This document shows, piece by piece, positions 6,649 through 12,034 of a stretch of DNA of 12,034 nt. The translations under genes were made by a program, and so were the position numbers. Source of the stretch: JAQBDA01 sp041301185 (GTDB taxonomy: Bacteria; Chloroflexota; Anaerolineae; Anaerolineales; UBA4823); assembly GCA_041301185.1 (NCBI GenBank), contig JBFYSV010000297.1, forward strand, positions 1 to 12,034, read 5' to 3'. Numbering within the stretch: position 1 is the stretch's first letter; each line of letters opens with the position of its first letter. The notes beneath the pieces were generated by a model. The model was given only the letters and a program-made list of their open reading frames with translations. It ran no database searches and had not been told where the DNA came from.

Positions 6649-6728
6649 CCCCCACGCCAAGTGCGTAAATCCTAATCTAAAAAGAACTGTCTTTCATGCA
6701 ATTCAATATGAGTATTTTAGCGCATTTA

Positions 6729-6756
6729 GCAAGATTTTTCCATAGAAAAAACTTGC
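6729..6756. repeat. 28-bp inverted repeat overlapping the candidate GDE promoter
   Basis: GCAAG-A-TTTTTC (6729-6740) and GAAAAA-A-CTTGC (6745-6756) form 12-base arms with one A/A mismatch around CATA. The right arm overlaps the putative -35 hexamer at 6753-6758. This is the position of a repressor operator, although a cruciform or an AT-rich structure occurring by chance is also possible. Confidence 0.55.
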
Positions 6757-6782
6757 AATAAATTAAGAATTATGCATAAAAT
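6753..6782 (+). promoter_or_regulatory. Candidate promoter for the GDE-pgl operon
   Basis: TTGCAA (6753-6758) and TAAAAT (6777-6782) are 18 bp apart in the AT-rich part of the divergent region. The -10 overlaps the 10-bp palindrome TTATGCATAA (6770-6779). Transcription from here would give a leader of about 160 bases. A perfect TATAAT lies downstream at 6828-6833 but lacks a recognisable -35, so it is a second and weaker candidate. Confidence 0.4.
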
Positions 6783-6941
6783 CGGCGTAAAACGATGAAA
6801 ACTATGCCCGGACTGGTCATTCCCAACTATAATTCTGACTGTATTTGGCGTTTCTCCTGCCCGGGGCGCGCAGGATTCCTGTGACAATGGTGGTTTCGCA
6901 ATTCAGGTTGAGTTGGATATATTTCTGTTCATGATTTGTGT

Positions 6942-6946
6942 GGAGA
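6942..6946 (+). promoter_or_regulatory. Ribosome binding site deciding the GDE start
   Basis: GGAGA ends seven bases before the ATG at 6954. The in-frame ATG at 6948 is only one base away from it, too close to be used, and the in-frame TTG at 6936 lies upstream of it. The start at 6954 is therefore preferred. Confidence 0.6.
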
Positions 6947-6953
6947 GATGAGT

Positions 6954-8954
6954 ATGGTCGGGCACCTGGCACAGGTTGATTTTGGTCGGGGAATCTGCGG
7001 TGATCCCATAGCGGCTGCGCGGCGGGAGTGGCTGGTGACGAATGGCATCGGCGGATACGCCTGCGGGACGATCTCTGGTGAGCTGACGCGCCGCTATCAT
7101 GGCTTGCTTTTGGCCGCGCTGCAACCGCCGCTGGGCAGGACGCTGTTGGTGGCGAAGTTTGATGAGTGCTTGGAGTACCTTGGCGATGGTTTTGCTCTCT
7201 CAACCAACCGCTATGCGACCGGCGAGCTTGATCCGCAAGGCTACCGCTACATCCAACGCTTCCGGTTGGATGGGAGCACGCCGGTTTGGGAGTTTGCCTT
7301 GGCAGATGCCTTGCTGGAGAAGCGAGTCTGGATGGAGCAAGGCGCCAATATCACCTACGTGCAGTACTCGCTGTTGCACGCTGCAGAACCGGTCCGGCTG
7401 AAGCTCAGGGTGTTGGCAAACTACCGGGATTATCACGGTGCAACCACCCAGGGCTGGAAGATGCAGGTCAAACCGGTCCAAAATGGGGTCGAGATTGCCT
7501 CACCCGGTGAGGACGTACCCTTCTATGTGCTATGTAAGGACGGTCAGTTCACCCCCCGACACGAGTGGGTGAGCGGGTTTGCCTTGAGCGTCGAGCAATA
7601 TCGTGGCTTTGATGGGCTGGAGTCTCACCTGCATTGCGCTGATTTCCAGGCTGATCTGGGACCGGGCGAGTCGCTGGTATTGGCGGCGTGCCTCGATCCG
7701 GCAACCAGCCTGGAAGGAGCAGCCGCCTGGAGGCGGCAAAGCGCGCACACTGCCAGCCTGCTTTCCGCTCTCGGGGAATCAACGGTGGATGATCGGCCCG
7801 TGGTGGAGCGTCTGGCGCTGGCGGCGGACCAGTTCATTGTTGCGCGCTCCCTGGGCAAGGGGACCAGCGGGCACTCAGTGATCGCCGGCTATCCCTGGTT
7901 CGGGGATTGGGGGCGGGATACGATGATCAGCCTGCCGGGATTGGCCCTGGCAACCGGTCGCCCCCAGGTCGCTCGCAGCATCCTACGCACTTTCGCCAAA
8001 TTTATCAATCAGGGTATGTTGCCCAACCGGTTCCCAGATCAGGGAGAGCAACCCGAGTACAACACGGTGGATGCCACCCTGTGGTATTTCGAAGCCATCC
8101 GAGCGTATATCGAACACGAGGACGGTTCCGGGAATCCTGAGCACGGGTCCAGCCTGCTCCAGGAGATTTACCCGGTCTTGCAGGAGATCATCGATTGGCA
8201 CCTGGGCGGGACGCGCTACCGGATTGGTGTGGACATTCGAGACGGGCTGATTTACGCTGGCGAGCCTGGCGTGCAACTGACCTGGATGGATGCCAAGGTG
8301 GATGGCTGGGTGGTGACACCGCGCATCGGCAAGCCGGTGGATATCAATGCCCTGTGGTACAACGCCTTGGGCAGCATGCAAGGCTTTGCCCGGCGATTGG
8401 GAGAATCGCCGGATCGCTATAATGACCTAGCGGAACGGGTGCGGTCTGGCTTTGGGCGTTTCTGGAACGGGCAGAAAGGCTATTGCTATGATGTGATTGA
8501 TGGGCCGGATGGGGACGACGCCAGTCTGCGCCCCAACCAGATCTTTGCTGTGGCGCTACCATACAGCCCGCTATCTGCAGAGCAATCCCAGGCAGTGGTG
8601 GAGGCCTGTGCCCGCCACCTGCATACATCGCACGGTCTGCGCAGCCTGGCTTCTTTTGAGGCCGGGTATCAGGGACAGTATGGCGGCAGCCTCCTCAAGC
8701 GGGATGCCGCCTACCATCAGGGCACGGTTTGGAGTTGGCTGATTGGTCCGTTTGTGCGTGCGCACCTGCGGGTCTATGGCGACCGGCGGCAGGCGCGGGT
8801 TTACCTGATTCCATTGGTGCAGCATCTATCCGATCATGGTTTGGGTAGCGTGAGCGAGATCTTCGATGGCGACCCGCCGTTCACCCCGCGCGGCTGCTTT
8901 GCCCAGGCGTGGGGCGTGGCAGAGCTGCTGCGGGCATGGATAGATACCCGGTAG
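6954..8954 (+). CDS. Glycogen debranching enzyme, amylo-alpha-1,6-glucosidase (GH133 type)
   Basis: The 666-residue protein matches bacterial and archaeal amylo-alpha-1,6-glucosidases. An N-terminal GDE domain begins EWLVTNGIGGYACGT and includes RRYHGLLLA; a C-terminal (alpha/alpha)6-barrel domain follows. It hydrolyses alpha-1,6 branch points of glycogen or starch-like glucans in the cytoplasm. Likely catalytic carboxylates are D322 in GYPWFGDWGRDTM and E635 in GSVSEIFDGDPP; the first segment is the family's most conserved block. Further conserved stretches are NTVDATLWYFEA, TWMDAKVDGWVVTPRIGKPVDINALWYNAL, LRPNQIFAVALPYSPL and GTVWSWLIGPF. Length fits the family. The chosen ATG is set by the GGAGA seven bases upstream. 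pgl starts 6 bp after the stop, so the two form an operon linking glucan mobilisation to glucose-phosphate oxidation. The regulator divergent from it is a candidate controller. Confidence 0.94.
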   Translation: MVGHLAQVDFGRGICGDPIAAARREWLVTNGIGGYACGTISGELTRRYHGLLLAALQPPLGRTLLVAKFDECLEYLGDGFALSTNRYATGELDPQGYRYIQRFRLDGSTPVWEFALADALLEKRVWMEQGANITYVQYSLLHAAEPVRLKLRVLANYRDYHGATTQGWKMQVKPVQNGVEIASPGEDVPFYVLCKDGQFTPRHEWVSGFALSVEQYRGFDGLESHLHCADFQADLGPGESLVLAACLDPATSLEGAAAWRRQSAHTASLLSALGESTVDDRPVVERLALAADQFIVARSLGKGTSGHSVIAGYPWFGDWGRDTMISLPGLALATGRPQVARSILRTFAKFINQGMLPNRFPDQGEQPEYNTVDATLWYFEAIRAYIEHEDGSGNPEHGSSLLQEIYPVLQEIIDWHLGGTRYRIGVDIRDGLIYAGEPGVQLTWMDAKVDGWVVTPRIGKPVDINALWYNALGSMQGFARRLGESPDRYNDLAERVRSGFGRFWNGQKGYCYDVIDGPDGDDASLRPNQIFAVALPYSPLSAEQSQAVVEACARHLHTSHGLRSLASFEAGYQGQYGGSLLKRDAAYHQGTVWSWLIGPFVRAHLRVYGDRRQARVYLIPLVQHLSDHGLGSVSEIFDGDPPFTPRGCFAQAWGVAELLRAWIDTR

Positions 8955-8960
8955 TAGCCC

Positions 8961-9749
8961 ATGGTTTCCTTGCTGATTTTCCCTGATCCAGTCGAACTAT
9001 ATGCAGCCGCCTGTCAGCATATCCTCCGGGGAGGAGAGCGGGCGATCGCACAGCAGGGATATTTTTCGTTTGTCCTGGCGGGCGGATCGACGCCGCAGGC
9101 GGTGTATCGCTTGCTGGGCCAGGAGCATGCAGCCCTGGATTGGGGCAGGGTGCATTTCTTCTGGGGGGATGAGCGCTGCGTGCCGCCAGACCACCCGGAT
9201 AGCAACTACCGTATGGCAAGGGAGGCAATGCTGGCATATCTGCCCGTTCCACAGGAAAATATCCATCGCATTGAGTCGGAATTAACCCCGGGGCAGGCAG
9301 CGCGGGCATACGAGGAGCAGATCAGGGAGTTCTACCGCAAGGTATTGAGCAATCGTGGATTGCGGGCCGGATCGTCGGCTATACCATCCTTCGATTTAAT
9401 CCTGCTGGGCATGGGGGAGGATGGGCATACCGCATCGCTATTCCCCGGGACGCCAGCCCTGGCAGAATCGCAGCGCTGGGTGTTGGCAGTGGAGCACAAC
9501 CAGCCGCCGCCCCCGCTCGTCGACCGGGTGACATTCACCCTGCCGCTGATCAACGCGGCGCGGCAGGTTGTTTTTATCGTGGCAGGGGAAAACAAGGCGG
9601 CTCGCCTGGAGCAGGTATTGGCCGGGCGATCCGACCCGCCCTTGCCTGTCCAGCTTGTTCAGCCTGTTTCAGGGAACCTGACCTGGATGTTGGACCAGGC
9701 TGCCGGCGTCAGGCTATCTTCTTGGGGGCTTGAGTCTCAACAGTATTGA
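8961..9749 (+). CDS. pgl: 6-phosphogluconolactonase
   Basis: The 262-residue protein hydrolyses 6-phosphogluconolactone to 6-phosphogluconate, the second step of the oxidative pentose phosphate pathway. It has the NagB/PGL-type signatures: LAGGSTPQAVYRLL (39-52), FFWGDERCVPPDHPDSNYRMA (66-86) and LLGMGEDGHTASLFPGTPAL (148-167), the last holding the conserved GHT with the presumed catalytic His at 156. Thr rather than Gly after the first GGS and the DHPDSN pattern favour lactonase over glucosamine-6-phosphate deaminase. It starts 6 bp after the debranching-enzyme stop with only a weak ribosome site, so translation is likely coupled. No zwf or gnd gene is visible. The final 41 bp, encoding the last 13 residues, overlap the end of the convergent ABC ATPase gene. 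Confidence 0.94.
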   Translation: MVSLLIFPDPVELYAAACQHILRGGERAIAQQGYFSFVLAGGSTPQAVYRLLGQEHAALDWGRVHFFWGDERCVPPDHPDSNYRMAREAMLAYLPVPQENIHRIESELTPGQAARAYEEQIREFYRKVLSNRGLRAGSSAIPSFDLILLGMGEDGHTASLFPGTPALAESQRWVLAVEHNQPPPPLVDRVTFTLPLINAARQVVFIVAGENKAARLEQVLAGRSDPPLPVQLVQPVSGNLTWMLDQAAGVRLSSWGLESQQY

Positions 9750-10521
9750 TTCTGCCGTCCGGCAGTACCAGCGGGGTGCCGTAATCTGGGTGGGGGACGA
9801 CGTTGACCGGCACGTGATAGACCGCGCTCAAGTTTTTAGCAGTCAGTACATCTGCCGGAGCGCCGATGGAGTGGTTGCGACCGTCTACCAGCAGGGCGAC
9901 CTGATCAGCATACAATCCAGCCAGGTTTAAATCATGTAGAACGAGCAGAACAGCCAGCTTTTTCTGGCTGGCCAGCGAGTGGACCAGGTTTAAAAAGCTC
10001 GATTGGTGTTCCATATCCAGGTGGGTGGTTGGCTCATCCAGAAGCAGAATCGGGGTACCTTGGGCCAGGGCGCGCGCCAGCAGGATACGCTGCTGCTCTC
10101 CACCGGATAGCTCGCCCACCCGGCGTTCTGCCAACCCCGTCAAGTGGGTTTGCGCCAGGGAACGCTCGACTATGGAATGGTCCGTTTTCCCAGCCCTCCC
10201 TAACCAGCCCAGGTAGGGTGTGCGACCCAGGAGGACGCTCTGGTAGACGGTGAAAGCCGCCGGAAGCTGGCGCGCCTGGGGCACCACAGCCAGGTATCGG
10301 GCGCGCTGGATGGCGGATAGCCCTGCCAGGTCGATGCCGTCCACCCAAATCTGACCAGAGCGAGGCGGGAGCACTCCGCTGATGGCTCGAATGAGGGTGG
10401 TCTTTCCAGCGCCGTTGGGACCGATGACTGCCAGGATTTCTCCCGCCGCGACGTGAAGCGAGACATCGTGCAGGATGTCTTTACCGTTGTAGGAGACGTT
10501 CAAGGAACGGATATCGAGCAT
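9709..10521 (-). CDS. ABC transporter ATP-binding protein (FecE/BtuD class)
   Basis: Read from the ATG at 10521 the protein has 270 residues and all ABC motifs: Walker A GPNGAGKTT (34-42), Q-loop VVPQ (79-82), signature LSGGEQQR (138-145), Walker B ILLLDEP (158-164) and the H-loop His196 in VLHDLNLA. The sequence around TVYQSVLLGRTPYLGW is typical of ATPases importing iron-siderophore, haem or cobalamin. It energises uptake through the FecCD permease encoded upstream. A TTG at 10536 would add five residues, but GAGGAAG (10528-10534, minus strand) sits six bases before the ATG and not before the TTG. The gap to the permease stop is 15 bases. The 3' end overlaps pgl tail to tail by 41 bp. Substrate is not determinable here. 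Confidence 0.93.
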   Translation of the reverse strand: MLDIRSLNVSYNGKDILHDVSLHVAAGEILAVIGPNGAGKTTLIRAISGVLPPRSGQIWVDGIDLAGLSAIQRARYLAVVPQARQLPAAFTVYQSVLLGRTPYLGWLGRAGKTDHSIVERSLAQTHLTGLAERRVGELSGGEQQRILLARALAQGTPILLLDEPTTHLDMEHQSSFLNLVHSLASQKKLAVLLVLHDLNLAGLYADQVALLVDGRNHSIGAPADVLTAKNLSAVYHVPVNVVPHPDYGTPLVLPDGRINTVETQAPKKIA

Positions 10522-10536
10522 AATGAGCTTCCTCAA

Positions 10537-11565
10537 TCAAAAATAAGCCTGGTCTTTTGCGCGGCGCAGGATCCACAAGAAGAAAGGCGCGCCTGCCAGG
10601 GCGGTGACGATGCCTACCGGCAGGGTTTGCGGGGCAAGCACCACCCGGGCCAGGATATCTGCCAGGAGCAAGGCGATGCTGCCGCCGATGATCGAAAGCG
10701 GCACCAGGTGGCGGTAATCAGGTCCCCAGGTAAAGCGCACCAGGTGGGGTACGATCAGCCCGATGAAACCGATAATTCCCGCAAAGGCTACCGCAGCGGC
10801 GGTGGTCAGCGAAGCCGCCAGGATCAGGGCAAGCTTGGCGCGTTCCACCGGTAAGCCCAGCTGCTGGGCTTGCTCCTCGCCGAACTGCATCACGTTCAGG
10901 GTATGCCCGGAGAGGACGATCAAGATTAATCCAACCGCAATATAGGGCAGCATCGCCCACACTGGCGTCCAGCCGCCCATGATCGCCCCTCCCAACTGCC
11001 AGGAGAATGCCCGGCGCAGCTCTTCATTAGAACGCAGCATGAGGAACGAGGATAGCGAGGTGGCAAAGGCGCTGACCGCCACGCCCGCCAGGATTAATGT
11101 GGTGGTGGGAACGCTGCGCCCGACCCGCGCCAGGTTGTAGACGATGCTGATCGTTAGCAGGGCGCCGATGAATGCTGCAATCGGAACTGTGAATAACCCG
11201 CCCCACTCCGCCGGAGCGCGCAATGCCAGGCCGATCACCGCCCCCAGCCCGGCGCCTGAGGCGACCCCAATCAGGTAGGGGTCGGCGAGCGGGTTGCGGA
11301 ATACGCCCTGGTAGACTGCCCCGCTGCCTGCCAGGGCTGCCCCGGCCAGGGCGATCAGGGCGGTGTGTGGTAGGCGGATCTGGTAGACGATGGCCGAGTA
11401 ACTTTGCGGCAAATCTGCCGGCAAGTTGGCACCGGACAGTAATGAGGTAAGCATGCGCGCCACCACGCCCGGCGGGATGAAGACCGCCCCCACTGCAACG
11501 CTGAGCAGCAGAGCCAGCGCGAGCATCAGGAGCAAGTAGATGTAGGGGCGGGCGGATTTAACCAT
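10537..11565 (-). CDS. FecCD/BtuC-family ABC transporter permease
   Basis: From the ATG at 11565 the protein has 342 residues, normal for the FecCD family, with about ten hydrophobic helices starting at YIYLLLMLALALLLSVAVGAV. Family blocks are visible: RLPHTALIALAGAALAGSGAVYQGVFRNPLADPYLIGVASGAGLGA, the GIIGFIGLIVPHLVRFTWGPDYRHLVP stretch that contains the coupling segment for the ATPase, and LPVGIVTALAGAPFFLWILRR at the C-terminus. It forms the membrane channel for an iron chelate, haem or cobalamin. An upstream TTG (11616) would keep the frame open, but its extra 17 residues are encoded by the intercistronic hairpin and do not resemble the family, so the ATG is preferred even though it lacks a clear ribosome site. 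The ATPase gene follows after 15 bases. Confidence 0.92.
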   Translation of the reverse strand: MVKSARPYIYLLLMLALALLLSVAVGAVFIPPGVVARMLTSLLSGANLPADLPQSYSAIVYQIRLPHTALIALAGAALAGSGAVYQGVFRNPLADPYLIGVASGAGLGAVIGLALRAPAEWGGLFTVPIAAFIGALLTISIVYNLARVGRSVPTTTLILAGVAVSAFATSLSSFLMLRSNEELRRAFSWQLGGAIMGGWTPVWAMLPYIAVGLILIVLSGHTLNVMQFGEEQAQQLGLPVERAKLALILAASLTTAAAVAFAGIIGFIGLIVPHLVRFTWGPDYRHLVPLSIIGGSIALLLADILARVVLAPQTLPVGIVTALAGAPFFLWILRRAKDQAYF

Positions 11566-11574
11566 TTTGATATC

Positions 11575-11615
11575 TGGGGGGTACAGGCAGGCGGGGAGGC
11601 TGCCTGTACCCCCCA
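11575..11615. repeat. 16-bp perfect stem-loop between binding-protein and permease genes
   Basis: TGGGGGGTACAGGCAG (11575-11590) is the exact reverse complement of 11600-11615, with a 9-base loop (11591-11599). It fills most of the 56-bp gap between the binding-protein stop (11622) and the permease ATG (11565). In the transcribed direction it is followed by GATATCAAAATG, with no U-run. It is therefore more likely an mRNA stabiliser or partial attenuator, or a dispersed palindrome, than a full terminator. Confidence 0.85.
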
Positions 11616-11621
11616 AAGTGA

Positions 11622-12034
11622 TTACTCGAACGCTTCTGGGTGCAGGAGGCGGGCCAATTCCTCCAGGCCATCCACCAGGCGCGGGCCGGGACGGCTCACC
11701 AGGTTATCATCGAAGGGATAGACCTGACCGTTCTCTACTGCGGCAATTCCCTCCCAGCCGGGGCGGGCAGCAACCGCATCGGGTGTAACGCCACCCCACA
11801 CGGAATCGCCCAGCAGGATGAACGCCGGGTCTTTAGCGATCAGCTCCTCGACGCTGACCTGCACCCATTCGCCTTCCAGATCGCTGCCCAGGTTGAAGCC
11901 GCCTGCCATGTTAATCAGCAGATCGATGAATGTGCCCGGTCCGGAGGTCCAGGGAGCGTTGGGGTCGGTGCTATCCAGCTCGTAAAAGACCAGCGGGCGA
12001 TAGCTGAGCGGGGCGATTACCTCCTCAACCGCGG
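11622..12034 (-). CDS. ABC transporter substrate-binding protein (BtuF/FecB class), 5' part beyond the window
   Basis: The C-terminal 137 residues are visible; the frame is open to the right edge, past the internal Met at 11909. The sequence reads VEEVIAPLSYRPLVFYELDS, then GTFIDLLINMAGGFNLGSDL, VSVEELIAKDPAFILLGDS, GIAAVENGQVYPFDDNLVSRPGPRLVDGLEELARLLHP. This is the second lobe of type III (helical-backbone) periplasmic binding proteins, which capture siderophores, haem or cobalamin outside the membrane. The RPGPRLVDGLEELA ending is characteristic. Signal peptide and lipobox, if any, lie outside the window, as does any cobalamin or iron-responsive leader. It precedes the permease and ATPase genes on the same strand, completing a standard importer operon. 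Substrate is unassigned. Confidence 0.88.
   Translation of the reverse strand, partial: AVEEVIAPLSYRPLVFYELDSTDPNAPWTSGPGTFIDLLINMAGGFNLGSDLEGEWVQVSVEELIAKDPAFILLGDSVWGGVTPDAVAARPGWEGIAAVENGQVYPFDDNLVSRPGPRLVDGLEELARLLHPEAFE

Larger units (their letters stand above)
6466..6953. other. 488-bp divergent intergenic region (regulator / GDE-pgl)
   Basis: No convincing conserved gene lies here. The left part (6466-6664) is GC-rich and holds a 14-bp palindrome and a 40-bp hairpin. The right part (about 6665-6835) is markedly AT-rich compared with everything else in the window and holds a 28-bp inverted repeat and promoter-like hexamers. No tRNA, SRP RNA, tmRNA or RNase P RNA motif and no riboswitch core was recognised. 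I found no strong promoter for the leftward regulator operon. Confidence 0.7.

Noticed and set aside
6340..6675. 111-residue open frame crossing the start of the regulator into the intergenic region
   Set aside because: Most of it is antisense to the regulator's HTH region, its tail runs through the hairpin, and it shows no recognisable domain.
6466..6953. Structured RNA gene or riboswitch in the long divergent region
   Set aside because: No SRP GGAAGGAAGCAGCC-type core, tmRNA, RNase P, T-box or common riboswitch motif was found; a novel RNA cannot be excluded without transcript data.
11566..11616. TTG start at 11616 adding 17 residues to the permease
   Set aside because: The extra codons are encoded entirely by the intercistronic hairpin, are rich in Gly and Pro, and do not resemble a FecCD N-terminus; the ATG at 11565 gives the normal family length.

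Overview
The window looks like chromosomal DNA from a GC-rich, free-living bacterium, most likely a member of the Chloroflexota (Anaerolineae-like). The pointers are a membrane-anchored protein with long Thr-Pro linkers of the kind common in that group, compact operons on alternating strands, frequent GTG/TTG starts, and a tail-anchored DUF362 protein. The taxonomic call is inference from gene style, not from a marker gene. There is no rRNA, tRNA, CRISPR array, transposase or phage gene.

Layout, left to right. (1) A minus-strand pair: a DUF362 protein followed by a PHP-domain metal-dependent phosphoesterase cut by the left edge. (2) Diverging from it on the plus strand, a two-gene pseudouridine catabolism cassette: a PfkB-family kinase (PsuK) and pseudouridine-5'-phosphate glycosidase (PsuG, TTG start). 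(3) A minus-strand operon: an RpiR/SIS-type regulator, a fumarylacetoacetate-hydrolase-family enzyme, and a two-helix membrane protein with Thr-Pro repeats that converges on psuG. (4) A 488-bp divergent intergenic region, GC-rich on its left and AT-rich on its right. It holds a 14-bp palindrome near the regulator, a strong 40-bp hairpin, and a promoter overlapped by another inverted repeat. (5) On the plus strand, a GH133-type glycogen debranching enzyme followed 6 bp later by 6-phosphogluconolactonase. (6) A minus-strand ABC importer of the iron-chelate/cobalamin class: substrate-binding protein (cut by the right edge), FecCD permease, ATPase. The last gene overlaps the end of pgl by 41 bp.

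How the parts fit. The debranching enzyme frees glucose units from glycogen, and pgl works in the oxidative pentose phosphate pathway. RpiR-family proteins usually sense sugar phosphates, so a regulator divergent from GDE-pgl could control this carbohydrate block. The pseudouridine cassette salvages ribose-5-phosphate and uracil. The ABC operon carries a very stable stem-loop filling the gap between binding protein and permease, the usual place for a hairpin that favours binding-protein expression over permease.

I did not find a convincing undescribed multi-gene system. The items most worth a second look are the two long perfect or near-perfect hairpins (6609-6648 and 11575-11615), the regulatory architecture at 6466-6953, and the Thr-Pro membrane protein of unknown function co-transcribed with the regulator and hydrolase.
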